Numbered from the stretch's first letter, positions 1 to 12,378 are shown. The stretch: DNA of 64,000 nucleotides from Protea cynaroides (GCA_028583415.1 CM053269.1:25039477-25103476), one strand, 5' to 3'. The notes: generated by a model not told the origin, from the sequence alone. Numbers and translations: made by a program.

Positions 1-1444
1 ACCCTAACAATCGACCCCCAGTGTTCGGGAAGTCCAGAATCTGGGTGGTAGCACCCAGGGTCGATGGAACCTCCGACCCTGGCATCGACTCCCAGTTAAC
101 AGCATGCTTTTTAAAATCAAAATTTATTCTAATTAAATTCTATCGACTTGATTAGGTCTTCTAGTGATATAATATTGATATTTAGTTGATTCTTAAAACT
201 TGAAAGAGAATCTACGATCAAACAAAGGTGAGGGAACAAGACCTAAACTAATTGGCTAATAATAAACTGTTTTATTCTTGAGTCCAATGCCATGATTGAT
301 TCTATGCGTGTATGCTTGTTATGTGCATTCAACATGTCATCCAATATTTTTATTATTACTGTTCATGCATATTTAAATTATTATTTATAACATGATGCTG
401 ATGATGATGATAGGAATAGACATGTGAATGTATGTGTATGGTTGGTGTGCTTGATGCGAGCGAGTATCAGGGGGGTGTCATAGGTCGGGCCTCAGCACTC
501 TAGCTCTATCTCTAACTCAAGTCTTGTCCACTGACATCGTCGTATCGCCCTTACCTTAGCAGAGCTATTACGTCGTAGGGTATGAGGGGAGGTGGTCTCA
601 GACCGTGTAGTCTCTGACTCTGTCGGGGGGCCTTAGCCCTATCTCTATGGACGTATTGAGGGATGCTAGGGTGAGGCCCTGGATACACTTATTGGCATTA
701 AAATTGGTTAGTTGCGAGCCCAGTTTGCGAGCCCTCGCCAGCAGGGGCTTACGTGTTGGTATGGGCAACTGGTACAGCAATAAACGTAACATTTGCGTGT
801 ACATTGTCCATGGTGGGTGCATGTGGGACGACAATAAACGTTACCTTTGGGCAGCTTCACATACTCGTGTATAGAGGTGCGGCAGCCACCTATCCTTTCT
901 ATAGCACATTGCAAACTTATTTACCAGACCAAAGATATGAATTGAATGCATGCATATGTTTGTTGCATTGTTTTGTTTTCTCACTGAGCCATGATGTGTG
1001 CTCACCCTCTCGACGTCGAATATTTTTAGTTGATGATGCAGGTACTACGGTTGAAGAATATATGAGTGCTCCGATGTATGTGCGTGTTGCTGCAATGGAA
1101 GCCGAAGACTTAGTGGATACACATGACTCCTCATGCGAGTGCAACTCATGCGTATTCGATTAGATTTTTCATTTAAATTTATTAATGAAATGTAATTGAT
1201 ATTTTATTTACTTATGTCTCAGTTGATACAACATAAATTGATACTTTATTTATGATTACCACAATTAGATTCCTCAGTTCATTTACTATAAGACTTCCGC
1301 TATTGTGTATTTATTCTGATTATGATTGTGGATGTGTATGATTTTATTTTTAATGGACATAGCCTATTAGAGATCCTGGTTGAACCGTTGGTTTATTGAC
1401 GGTTCATCACACCATTCCGAATGGTGCAGAATTGGGGTGTGACA
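1..1444 (+). repeat. 5' LTR of element A-D (LTR1 family), left part outside the window
   Basis: It ends in GGGGTGTGACA and is followed by a primer binding site, so it is a 5' LTR. From position 1 it aligns almost colinearly with 37796-39170, the 3' LTR of the same element. About 800 bp of LTR start are therefore cut off by the window edge. It carries TCGACCC-rich short repeats at 1-100, a GAT microsatellite near 398-411, two copies of an ACAATAAACGTWACMTTTG motif (778-850), and the 132-nt reading frame at 1032-1163. Confidence 0.85.
1032..1163 (+). CDS. LTR-encoded 43-residue acidic Cys-motif peptide, copy in LTR A
   Basis: Unrecognised short reading frame, 132 nt including TAG. It starts DDAGTTVEEYM and ends HDSSCECNSCVFD. 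It follows a TTTTTAG acceptor-like signal and could be a terminal exon. In this copy the frame is also open upstream to an ATG at 753. The same 132-nt length and stop position recur in the other LTRs at 4049, 7889, 12531, 38776, 40478 and 47120, and with one inserted base at 15122. Function unknown. The CxCxxC end could bind a metal, but that is inference. Confidence 0.45.
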   Translation, partial: DDAGTTVEEYMSAPMYVRVAAMEAEDLVDTHDSSCECNSCVFD

Positions 1445-1447
1445 ACT

Positions 1448-1459
1448 TGGTATCAGAGC
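1448..1459 (+). promoter_or_regulatory. Primer binding site, initiator tRNA-Met
   Basis: TGGTATCAGAGC sits three bases after the LTR end. It is the standard complement to the 3' end of plant initiator tRNA-Met, used by Tekay and many copia elements. Confidence 0.9.
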
Positions 1460-1734
1460 ATCTCAGGCCTTGTCTGTGAAACCGTATACTTCCACAAAAG
1501 GTTGTGAACGGAGATAGGATAAAAATTTAAAAGATGTAATAATAACACACCATAAGCATCTGTGTTGTTTGAGACCAAACTGAAAGAGAATAATGCATCT
1601 ATTAAATGAGAAAGAAATTTATATACAACCAAAAGGAAGAACAAATGTTTATATATATATATGATTTAAGCAGAGTACAGTCCACAGTCCGGACAGTTAC
1701 TCCGAAGTACAAAAAGAAAGATAAAAGAAATACA

Positions 1735-3110
1735 TCAAGAAGTAGGAGGTGATGGGGGAGGCGGTGCCTCACGGTCTCTATCATAGTCCTCAGCGTAGAC
1801 TCTAGTCAACCAAGCTATCTGAGTCTGAGTCGTCTGGAGACTAGTTGTGAGATCAGCCACCCGCTGGTCAGTCACACGCTGAGCATCCCTAAGCTCTCCC
1901 ATCCGCTGGTCAGTCATGTGCTGAGCAGCTAGAAGCTCTCCCACCCGCTGGTCTGACACGCGCTGAGCAACCAGAAGCTCTCCCACCCATTGATCGGACA
2001 AGCGCTGAGCCCCTAGAAGCTCACCCATCCTCAAGTCAGACATACGCTGAGCCTCTCGTATCTCGTACAATATCCCCATCATGTCATCAGAAGGAGCATA
2101 CGAAGGACCAGCTGAAGAAGACGGACCAGCTCCAGTAGCACGAGTATGTGATGTAGGAGGTATGGCATCTACATCCATGTATAGCCGATCGTCATCATCC
2201 CCATGAACCCCTGCTCCAGCGGCTGCTACTGCTGCTGCCTCAGCGTCAGCCATCTCCACTCGAGTGCGAGGGCGCACCATCGCGTTCCTCTCCTCATCGC
2301 TGACCTAGGCATCCCACATGCCCATCTTGCAAATAGCCTCCCAATCCAGAGGCGATGAGAAGGACTTCTCCTGAATCTTCTCATCCAATAAATCAACCCC
2401 CAGGAGGGTAAGCAAGGTAGTGATCATGTGTCCATAAGGAAGGTTGCCAATGTGACTGGGCAACGTGGCACTGATCATCGTCCGCATGATGATATAGGGA
2501 AGGCAGACGATCTGCCTAGTGCATATGCAGTACAACAGATACTGGGTGAACAGGGAGACCCTCTCGTAATGACCACTCTGCGGTATCAGGTTAGGCTAAA
2601 TGATCTTGCAGTATACCCGTAGATTTGAACACAGATAACCGCTTTCATCTCCCAGCGATCAGGTCTGATGAGCTGACGATCGATCTCAGCCATCATCTGT
2701 AAAGAAAAGAACTGGGGCTCTCTAGGGGCACAAAATACCAAGGGGCCATCATAGGAAATTCCCAACAAGTCAGTCAGCTGCCGATAATCGATTGAAACAT
2801 CAACCCCCTTGACGTAGTTGGTGATCCGAAGCTCACCACCTCTCTCAACATCATTGTAATCTCCCATCACCTGGAAATTAAAGTAGAACTAGCATACCAG
2901 GTCAGGACAGGTACAGGCGTCATAGGGGATGATAGGGAGCCACCCCATATCGCCAAAAGCCCTCTCCACATTGAACAAGGCCAAGCTAGCCAAGTCCACT
3001 TTGCGGCCTCCCTCTACCTTCTTGCGAGCGTAGTGGGCATACTGCGTCTCGGCTTCATTGGAAAGGAAGCGAAGATGGTCGCGAACCCTATGTACCTTGG
3101 TACGAGCCAT
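1735..3110 (-). pseudogene. Antisense plant transposon protein (Transposase_32-like) pseudogene in the A-D leader
   Basis: Read on the minus strand from ATG at 3110. It opens MARTKVHRVRDHLRFLSNEA, then has a GRKVDL segment and PDLVC followed by TAG (2889-2891) and FYFN. That is the pattern of the 'putative plant transposon protein' family (Pfam Transposase_32), where PDLV-x-x-FY is a hallmark. The second block has VKGVDVSI and LLGISYDG, matching the family's VRG and LLG positions. A frameshift lies between about 2540 and 2590, and a second in-frame TAG at 2305-2307. The C-terminal part (2280-1735) is rich in repeats of the type SDQRVGELLAAQ, predicted to be helical or coiled coil, then a proline-rich tail. 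It runs opposite to its LTRs. Function of the family is unknown, and this copy is broken. Confidence 0.7.
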
Positions 3111-3115
3111 AGTAT

Positions 3116-3557
3116 CTGCAAATAACAAAGAGAAGCAGATATTGGGTTAGTAAAGATGAAAAATTCAAAATTTTGACATAATAACAACTTAAATTGGTCA
3201 AAAGCCTCACTTTTCACCCATATACGTGGGCAGGAGGACTTACATTGATCCTAAACTATCCTGTGAGACTCATACAGTCGGAAATTTCAACTAATGAGAT
3301 TAAATTGGAAGAAATTTCAAGAAATTCGAAATCTCGACAAAATTAGGGCAAAAAGAGTAAATTTCGAGTTTCTCGATAACCAACCGATGAAACTCAAATA
3401 TTTTTGAGGGCTTCTGTTCCTCGAGTCACCAACAACAAAAGCCCCCAATAAAAATTGAATTTTTACGGTTGAAAAAAGTTTAATTTGAAAAATAATAGAT
3501 ATACGAGCAAAAACCTAGGTAAAGAAACCTAAAAACATGAAAAGGTAGAAGACATAC
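3116..3557 (-). other. Candidate 5'-UTR intron of the antisense pseudogene
   Basis: On the minus strand CTACAG|GTATGT at 3558/3557 forms a good donor. A pyrimidine-rich stretch ending in TTATTTGCAG, just before the ATG at 3110, forms a good acceptor at 3116. This would be a 442-bp intron five bases upstream of the start codon. It is prediction only, with no transcript evidence. Confidence 0.45.
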
Positions 3558-3762
3558 CTGTAGCGGAGGTGTAGACGACGAAACAAGGAGTGCAAACTGT
3601 AAGACCCGCACGCCACGAACCCGGTCTAACCTTACATTTCGTGTCGTGACCCGTCTACATATCATGGTCGAGCCAAGTGGACCAAGTGTGTGAAGAAACC
3701 CAAGACCTAATATGAAAATTTACTCAAAAACCGTCAAAATGAGGGTAGGGTCGCATGCCTAA

Positions 3763-6062
3763 TGTCACACCCCAATTCCACACTATTCAGAATGGTGTGA
3801 TGAACCGCTAAATAACCAACGGTTCAACCAGGATCTCTAATAGACCATCCCCGCGTTATCCAAACTTTACACACATCCACAATCATAATCAGAGTAATAC
3901 ACAATAGCGGAAATCTTGTAAATAAATGAACTGAGAACTAGAATGATATCCATAAATAATAGCAAATTATTCTGGGTTTAACTGAGACATAAATATTTAA
4001 GTACCAAATACATGTCTTATAAATCCAATAAAGAAATCTAGAAAATATCTAATCGAATACACACGAGTTGCACTCGCAAGAGGAGTCGTGTGTATCATCT
4101 TCAGCTCCAGCGTCCATGGCTGCTACATTCCTGTATGTAGACGCATTCATATAATCTTTGACTGTATAACCTGCATCATCAACTAAAAAAATATTCAACG
4201 TCGAGGGCTGAGCACACAATACGGCTCAGTGAGTAGCCAAAATAATGCAACAATACATATGCATGCAAAAAGTCAATTTATATCTTTGGTCTGGTTTATA
4301 GTTTGCAATGTGCAATAGAAAGGTTGGGTGGTCAAAGGTTAACGTTTATTGACACCGCCTCAATACACAGGGTGTGGAAGCCCGCCCGACGTTTATCGTC
4401 GTCCCCATCCACCCTACCATAACATTATACAACAAAGGTTAACGTTTATTGCTATATAATGCTATACCAACAAGTAAGCCCTGTTAGCGAGGGCTTGCAG
4501 ACCGGGCTCGCTACTAACCAATCCTAATGCCAAACAGTGTATCCAAGGCCTCACCCCAAAGATCCCTCGGAATGCCCATAGAGATAGAGCTAAGGCCCCC
4601 GGTAGAGTCGAGACTACAAGGACCGAGACCACCTCCCCTGATACTCTACGACATAATAGTTCCGCTAAGGTAATGGCGATACGACGATGTCAATGCACAA
4701 GACTTGAGTTAGAGATAGAGCTAAAGTGTTGAGACCCGCCAAAGGTTAACGTTTATTGACGTTCTCATCACACCTCCCCTGATACTCGCTCGCATCAAGC
4801 ACATCAACCACACACATACAAGCACATGTCTATTCCTATCATCATCATCATCATCATGTTATAAACAATAAAGTAAATATGCATGAACAAGTAATAGAAA
4901 TATTGGATGGCATGCTGTATGTACATTACAACATATTCACATAGAATCAACATGGCATAGGACTCAAGAATAGAAAACAGTTTATTATTAACCAATTTTG
5001 TTTGGGGTTAAGGTTCCTCACCTTAGCTTGCTAAAAGATATTTTTCCAAGCTTTAGAATCACCGTTATAACTTTATTATATTGCTAGCAAACCTAACAAA
5101 GTCGATAGAATTTAATTAGAATTAATTCAGAATTTAAAACCATTCTGTCAACTGAGGGTCGATGCTAGGGTCGATGCTAGGGTCGATGGGTCTATCGACC
5201 CTCCCCTCATTCTGAACTTCCCGAATGCTGAGGGTCGATGGTCAGAAACACCTTGGGTCGGATGGTCTATCGACCCTCGGTGCGACCCTCGATGCACTCT
5301 GGTCCAATTTCCACTTTTAAATCCACTCTTCGTATTTGGGGTCCTATGGCTTGCTTCCTACATTCATTCAACAGTCATTCCATGGTCTAGAACCATGTAT
5401 AATCCATCTAAATAGTTCTCGTGCATCCTCCTATGGTTTTCCATGAAAACCTAACCATGGATGGATGGTTTGGGTTTCTCTGAAATCCTACACTCAACCA
5501 TATCTATCCTAAGGTCTGTAGAAACTCATGGAATTAGTATCCATACCTGAGAATATTACTTTTCTCTGGAATTTCTTCTCCTTTTTGCTAAGCCTTCCTC
5601 CTTGTCTCCTTTCTTCCTCTTTTCCTTCTCCTCTCTTTCTCTCAATTCAATTAGGGTTGTGAAAGGAGTGAAAGTGGCTTAGGGATGTCCTTTAAATAGA
5701 GTAGGAATGTCCTATAATAGTCCCATTGAGATTTGGAAGAATCCCAACCGAAAATTAGGAAATTTTCTAATTTCTATATTCGTCAGAAACCGAGGGTCGA
5801 TGGGAGGGTCGATGATCCCGTCGACCCTAGGGTCTTAAGCTGTCCGACCCTCCCTTCAAATCTGAGGGTTTGACATTCTGTTTTGGGAGGTCCGACCCTA
5901 CTTGGCTGGGTATGCGACCCTCCCCTAAAATTAAATGTTTTTGGGTCGATTTTATACCTGGGATCTCGATCTCCATCATGCCCTTGGTCCACTTGACTCG
6001 ACCATGATGGGTAAACCTGGTTCAAGGTGGTAAGACCGGGTTAGTTTGACACGGGTCTTACA
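3763..6062 (-). mobile_element. Solo LTR of the LTR1 family, reverse orientation, inside LTR B
   Basis: It starts TGTCACACCCC (the reverse complement of the LTR end) and finishes GGGTCTTACA (the reverse complement of the LTR start). A perfect 5-bp duplication CCTAA lies at 3758-3762 and 6063-6067. There is no internal region or PBS, so it is the product of LTR-LTR recombination. At 2300 bp it gives a full-length reference for the LTR1 family. It contains four copies of CAAAGGTTAACGTTTATTG (about 4335-4760). Confidence 0.93.
4049..4180 (-). CDS. LTR-encoded 43-residue Cys-motif peptide, copy in the solo LTR1
   Basis: Intact 132-nt frame, DDAGYTVKDYM at the start and HDSSCECNSCVFD at the end, then TAG. 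Several codons differ from the copy in LTR A only at third positions (for example TCA/TCT, TGC/TGT, GTT/GTC). Confidence 0.45.
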   Translation of the reverse strand, partial: DDAGYTVKDYMNASTYRNVAAMDAGAEDDTHDSSCECNSCVFD

Positions 6063-6267
6063 CCTAAACAGGCAGGTCCGACCCCCCCATCGACCCCCAC
6101 CATCGACCTGTGACCAGGGGTCGCAGGGGTCTCGATATGTCCTACCCCCACATCGACCCCCCCCCATCGACCCCCAGTTGCCGATAGAACCGAAAATTAG
6201 GAAACTTCCTAATTTCAATTGGAACCTTTCCTAAACTCAATGGGACTTATTTTGGGAGGTTTTACTC

Positions 6268-6275
6268 TATAAATA
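6268..6275 (+). promoter_or_regulatory. TATA box of LTR B
   Basis: TATAAATA lies in a conserved block also found at 37346-37353 in LTR D, with TATTTAAA in the solo LTR. Transcription would start about 30 bp downstream, near CCGTAAGCCTC, marking the U3/R border. Confidence 0.65.
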
Positions 6276-7888
6276 GGACGTCCGTAAGCCTCTTTCACTC
6301 CTTTTACAACCCTAATTGGATTGAGAGAAAGAAAAGAGAAGGAAGAGAAGGAGAAGAGAAGGAAAGTGGAGAAGAAGACCAAAGAGAAGGGATTCGAAGA
6401 AAGAAGCATACTTCTCATGTATGGATACTATTTCCATGAATTTCTTAAGACCTTAGAGTAGATCATGAAGAGGGTATGATCTAGGAGAAACCCAAATCAT
6501 CCATCCATGGTTAGGTTTCAATGGAAACCATGGAGGAGATCATTGAAACCATGTAGGTGAATAAAGAATAGTTCTAAACCATAGAACATGTATGAAATGG
6601 ACTATAGAAGGAATCCATAGGACCCAAACATGAAAAAATGGACGAAATTTGATATTTTCGACTCAAACCATGGGGGGTCGCACCTAGGGTCGATGGAACA
6701 TCCGACCCTAGCATCGACCCCCAGCATTCGGGAAACCCAGGGAAGGGGTGGTCGCACCTAGGGTCGATGGAACATCCGACCCTCGCATCGACCCCCAGTG
6801 TTTGGGAAGTCCAGAAAGGGGTGGTCGCACCCAGGGTCGATGGAACCTCCGACCCTGGCTTCGACCCTACTACAGGGGGTCACAGTAAACTACTACCCTA
6901 CCTGCGACCCGTCCTGCTACCCCCAGTTAACAGTAAGCTTTAAAAATTAGAATAAATTCTAATTAAATTCTATCGACTTGGTTAGGTCTTCTAGTGATAT
7001 AAGATTGATATTAAGGTGATTATTAAGGCTTGAAAGAGGATCTACAAACAAGCAAAGGTGAGGGAACAAGACCTAAACTAATTGGTTAATAATAAACTGT
7101 TTTTATTTCTTGAGTCCAATGCCATGACTGATTCTATGCGTGTATGCTTGTATGTGTATTCAACATGTCATCCAATATTTCTATTATTATTGTTCATGCA
7201 TAGTTAAATTATTGTTTATAACATGATGATGATGATGATGATAGGAATAGGCATGTGGATGTATGTGTGTGGTTGGTGTGCTTGATGCGAACGAGTATCA
7301 GGGGGAGGTGTCATAGGCGGGGCCTTAGCACTCTAGCTATATCTCTAACTCAAGTCTTGTCCACTGACATCGTCGTATCGCCATTATCTTAGCAGAACTA
7401 TTACATCGTAGGATATGAGGGGAGGTGGTCTCGGACCATGTAGTCTCTGACTCTGCCGGGGGGCCTTAGCCCTATCTCTATGAACGTATTGAGGGATGCT
7501 GGGGTGAGGCCTTGGATACACTGATTGGCATTAGGATTGGTTAGTTGCGAGTCCAGTTTACGAGCCCTCGCTAGCAAGGGCTTACGTGTTGGTATGGGCA
7601 ACGGGTACAACAATAAACGTGACCTTTGTATGTACATTGTCCATGGTGGGTGCATGTGGAACGACAATAAACGTTACCTTTGGGCGGCTTCACACACTCG
7701 TGTATAGAGGTGCGGCGTCAATAAACGTGACCTTTGGCCACCTATCCTTTCTATAGCACATTGCAAAATTATATACCAGACCAAAGATATGAATTGAATG
7801 CATGCATATGTTTGTTGCATTGTTTTGTTTTCTCACTGAGCTCAAGTTGGAGAGCTGACCCTCGCGCACGCAATTCTTTTTAGTTTCT

Positions 7889-8020
7889 GATGTTGCAGAT
7901 ACTATGATTGAAGATTATGTCTACACGCCAACATATGAACGGGTGGAGGCTATGAATGAGCAAGCAGTGGAGAACGAACATGGTTCGTTAAGCGAGCGTT
8001 TCAACGGTGGATACGTTTAG
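7889..8020 (+). CDS. LTR-encoded peptide, divergent form, copy in LTR B
   Basis: Open 132-nt frame with the same length and stop position as the other copies. It reads DVADTMIEDYVYTPTYERV and keeps VEDY-like and PTY positions. The C-terminus is different (SERFNGGYV) and lacks the cysteines. Confidence 0.4.
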   Translation, partial: DVADTMIEDYVYTPTYERVEAMNEQAVENEHGSLSERFNGGYV

Positions 8021-8290
8021 TGTTTAGTTTGCATATTTGGATATTATAATATGTATTAAATTATGTTTTGGTTACTTGAAAATAAATAAAATATAAATTA
8101 TTTATCATGATTAGACCTCAGTTCATTATCTGTAAGATTTCTGCTATTTACTTTATTATCTCTGATTAATGTGGAATGTGTTTTGGTTTATCATATGTGG
8201 GATAGCCTATTCGAGATCCTGGTTGAACCGTTGGTTTATTGACGGTTCATCACACCATTTTGGTTAGCCAAAAATTGGGGTGTGACAACT

Positions 8291-8302
8291 TGGTATCAGA
8301 GC
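8291..8302 (+). promoter_or_regulatory. Primer binding site of B-C, initiator tRNA-Met
   Basis: TGGTATCAGAGC sits three bases after the LTR B end, identical to the PBS of A-D. Confidence 0.9.
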
Positions 8303-8889
8303 TCTCTCAGGCCTTCCCATGAAACCTGAATACTTCCACTAGAGTCCATGAACTGAGTTAGCATAAATTAAAAGCTTTAATACAAACACACAATAAGCAC
8401 CTGAATTGGTTAATACAGAACTTAAACAAGACAATAATATATATATAAAAAGTGAAACCATATATATACACTCAAACAGAAAGAGAAGACCAAAATTTAT
8501 CCTGATAAACAAATAATATAGGGTACTATCCATAAATTGGGTAGTTATCTATGCATACAAGGGATATAGTACTGTAGCAAGAAGGAAGCATCTGTACAGC
8601 AAAAAGTTGGAATACCGAGTTGGTACTCACAAGATGTGAAACTCGATGTATAACAGAGAAAGAAGAAAAATGGCTAGTAACGCCTAAATCCCTGTAGAGG
8701 TAAAGGGAAAGATCTCGGGCTGAATCCAATAGAGATAGGAGAATAATGGCCACACATTAAGAATAAGAGCAATTTTAAAGAAGATAAAGCTATACTCCTG
8801 GGTGACGTGGAAACTCAAAGTGAGATCCATTACAAGCTGATCTATTGCCCACTAAGCAAGAAGAGGATGTTGCAACTTGACCCCACCAC
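8303..8889 (+). other. Leader of B-C
   Basis: AT-rich untranslated leader between PBS and the gag remnant. I see no gene in it. Confidence 0.5.
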
Positions 8890-11800
8890 TATCTGAGTTG
8901 AGAATGGATAATGAAAACTCATCTGAGCAGATGCTAGATAATGATAATCAGATTAGAGCGAATCAAAGGAGGTGAACAACCAGACCACTCCAGCCAACCA
9001 CCTAGACTATCAAGTACCTTGGTTATGGTTGTCATAAACTTGACCCAATAAAATACAAGAGCAACAACAGGTGAGACCGATTATGCAAGTTGCTATGTAA
9101 ATCACTACCCAAGTTGTTGATGCTACATCAACACCTCCGGGTCAAACCAAGTACGGTACCAATTGGTAGTAACATTGTACCCCCAACACATGTTAGCTAT
9201 AACACAGTGCCTACCATACAGCAAGTCCCAGTAATGCATACCCCAGTGCAGAAATTTGGAGCACAATAGCAGTGTATCAAGGTGGTTACCCTTATCAGCC
9301 ATCGATGTATGGGATAGCTGCATCATGACACAATGATCCGACTAAGGATTGAGGAATATTTTCTAAAGACGGAGCCTTAAACGTTTTCAGCAGAGGATCA
9401 AATCTAATGGTGGCCATATAACTGGATAGTTTATATAGGGTGCGGTGCATTATTGATTTACTCTTATGATTATAGAGGATGCACATACCTGATTCTAATT
9501 CTCATGTCTTGACAGGATACCTTCTTGATTTAACCTGTTAATTGGAGTTATAGATATTGTTTCTTTAGTATTAGTCCTGATTATACCAAACTGAGCCACT
9601 CTCATGATCGACAACATGGACAGAGATATGAATTGAATGAACAGTTAAATGTTTAATCATGTTGAACGTACATCTTTTTGATTTTACCTGATTTACCGAT
9701 GTACAAAAACTTTCTCCAGATTTAGTCCTATTGTGCTTTGACCAATGGAATTATATATACTCAATAGAACCTGTAACCATGAGGTTAAGAGTTGTAAAAC
9801 CTCTATTTCCATGTATTTGGACCACCGTGTGACTTAACGACCTTTTGATGCCAGTTGGATTACCACAGATTTACTCCTGATCTTTAAACCTAAGTTTACT
9901 AGATAAAGCAAGTGTTCGTCATTATACTAAATTGAAAGAAGAAAATGAATTGTTTTGGATAAACATTCTGATTCTTACATTTCTCGACATCCATTGATAA
10001 GATGTTTAGTGATAATGGAATTATTAGAAGAAAGATGATTGGATTCAGATTAAATGTTATGGCCAATGAACCTCAGATAAAGTAATGGAGGATCTATTTT
10101 GAGATTACTGAATTGATGGATATGAGCCATGTCTATAAAAGAGTGCATGAGCAAAAAGTAAAAACTATCAAGAGTAACTAGGAAAGAGTAGATAACACTC
10201 AAGTAAAGTTAAAGATGGATATATCGGTATGAATTTTGACAAGGCAGAAGATTCCTAAAGGCAAATCTAAGAGTGGATACAAGGATAAAGTCAAAAATCA
10301 TGGCATTGATAGTATTCAGATTAGTATAAGTAATACTGAGTTACGCCCAATGTTAAAGGAAATGATTAAGCAAAGACCAAGACAGTTTGGCAGAATTAAT
10401 GAAATTTTGAGCATATACCCTAATGCTTAAACTTGGGATATGTAATGAGTAAATAGTCAGAAGATGCTTTTCGAGACATATAATAGAATGATAAAAGGAG
10501 GTGTAAGCTAATGAGATTTTTGGGATATATGAGATTTCCAGCAATAGTCTTTGAAAAACTAAGAGAGGAATGAACTACACGAGCTCTTAAGACCTGATAC
10601 CAGATTTTGCTAGTTCAAGCCCTTTGGACTAGATGTTGTATGGGATGAGTGTTACGAACAATGTCCAAATCATATGGATGGACAAAATTTGGATGCAACC
10701 TAAGTCGACTTGAGATGGTAGACTTTGACGTCATCTTGGGGATAGACTGGTTGTTTTAACACTCTACAAAGTGATTACGTGCATAAGAGGGGTTATCATT
10801 CAAGAATAAAGAAGGCATATAATTTAGTTTTATTGGAAGCATGTTGCCTAAGAAGTAAAAGCTAATCCTCTCTATGCTAAAGGCGAAGTGATGCTTTGAA
10901 GAGAAAGAAGTTGGATATATGGTATTTGTGGTATACGTTACCAAAGAAGCACCACAGATGGAAGATATTAATGTGATGCATAAATCTCTGATGTGTTTCA
11001 GGAGACTTTTTGGGTTACCATCTGATCATGCGACCGAGTTCGTCATCGACTTGTTACCAAGGATGATACTTGTGTCAAAGGCACCTATAGAGTTGCTCCT
11101 ATGGAATCGAAGGAACTGAGACTCAACTACAAGAGTTATTAGACTAAGGTCCTAATCGTCTAAGTATTTCATCACGGGAAGCGCCAATGCAATTCGTGAA
11201 GAAGAAGGATGGTAGTGTCCGATTAGGTATAGACTATCGGAAAATAAACCAGCTCACGATCAAGAATCGATATCTACTACCTCAGATCGATAACTTGTTT
11301 AAATAGTTGCAAGGAGCAAAGGTATTTTCTGAGATTGATCTTCGGTCAAGATATCATCAGCGGAAGAATTCAGACAGCGATATCTCGAAGATAGTTGTTA
11401 GAATCGGGATTGCCCAATTATGAGTTCTCGATTATGACATTTAGATTAACCAATGCCCTTACATATTTTATGGAATGGATGAACTGGGTGTTTCATGACA
11501 TGTTGGACACGTCGGTCATAGTTTTCATAGATGATATTTTGGTTTATTCCAAGAATGAAGCAACTCATACAATGGATCTTAGAACAGCTTCACAACAGTT
11601 GAGAAATGAAAAGCTCTATGCCAAGTTCAAGAAATATGAGACCTGATTAAACAAAGTGATCTTCTTAGATCACGTAGCATCATAAAAAGGGATTAAAGAG
11701 GACCCCTTTAAGATAGAAGTAATCATATGGTGAGAAACACCTAAAGAACATTACACAGATAAAAAAAAATATTTCTTGGGTTTAGCTGGTTATTACAGAT

Positions 11801-12290
11801 GATTTTTGGAGGACCACTCTAAGATCGCAAAACCTCTTACCAAGCTAACCAGGAAGGGAGATGAGTTTAATTGGACTGACAAGTGTGAAGAATGGTTGAT
11901 ATCAACTCTCACCTTGATCGTTCGGACACCAGGAAACCTTTTACCCTATACATCATAGCTTTCGGATTGGATCTAGGATTCGGGATGATGCTAGGTAAAT
12001 AAGCGATTGTCTATGCTTCAAGAAAACTGAAGCAGCATGAGAAGAAGTTCCCTACTCATGACTTGGAATTACCGATGATGAATTATGCAATCAAGATTTG
12101 GTGACATTACCTATACAGAGAGGAATTTTAGATTAGATGGGAACACAAGATTTTATTTATCTCTTCATCAGAAAGAGTGGAACATGAGGATAAGAGAAAG
12201 GTTAGAACATTGAAGGATTAAGACTGTGATATTCAATGTCACTTAAGCAAGGCTAATGTAGTAGCTAAGTCTTAAGAAAAAGGGAATTAT
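8890..12290 (+). pseudogene. gag-pol remnant of B-C (Tekay type), many stops and frameshifts
   Basis: Recognisable islands appear in the expected order. A gag N-terminal stretch near 9280-9340 reads GGYPYQPSMYG, like the better gag at 13800. A protease end near 10710-10755 matches DVILGIDWL in a broken frame. The RT start at 11180-11350 includes [16 protein letters not shown], with a TAG at 11304. The RT core at 11395-11646 has the catalytic motif FIDDILVYS. RNase H at about 12000-12270 includes a YASRKLKQHEKK-type stretch and ends in GKANVVA. Integrase and chromodomain are absent because a deletion joins the end of RNase H to the middle of the 3' LTR. The element is dead by many mutations, consistent with great age. 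Confidence 0.8.
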
Positions 12291-12378
12291 GAAGTCCAAG
12301 GAAGGACTCAATATAAATGCTGTCTTATGTTTCGCAGCAATAGATTCAAATTTGGAAGAAGAGTATGAATTGAATATA

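Larger units (their letters stand above)
3598..8287 (+). repeat. 5' LTR of B-C, interrupted by a solo LTR
   Basis: The pieces are 3598-3762 and 6068-8287, about 2.4 kb together. It starts TGTAAGACCC and ends GTGTGACA followed by a PBS. It holds many TCGACCC-type short repeats (6068-6180, 6670-6900), a TATA box at 6268, a GAT microsatellite near 7222, and three copies of the AATAAACGTKACCTTTG motif (7612-7733). Confidence 0.85.

Noticed and set aside
598..834. Frames of 60-90 codons repeated in the LTR1 copies (for example 598-834 minus, 7401-7667 minus, 38362-38628 minus)
   Set aside because: They recur because the LTR recurs. Their lengths and ends differ between copies and some are broken, unlike the fixed 132-nt frame.
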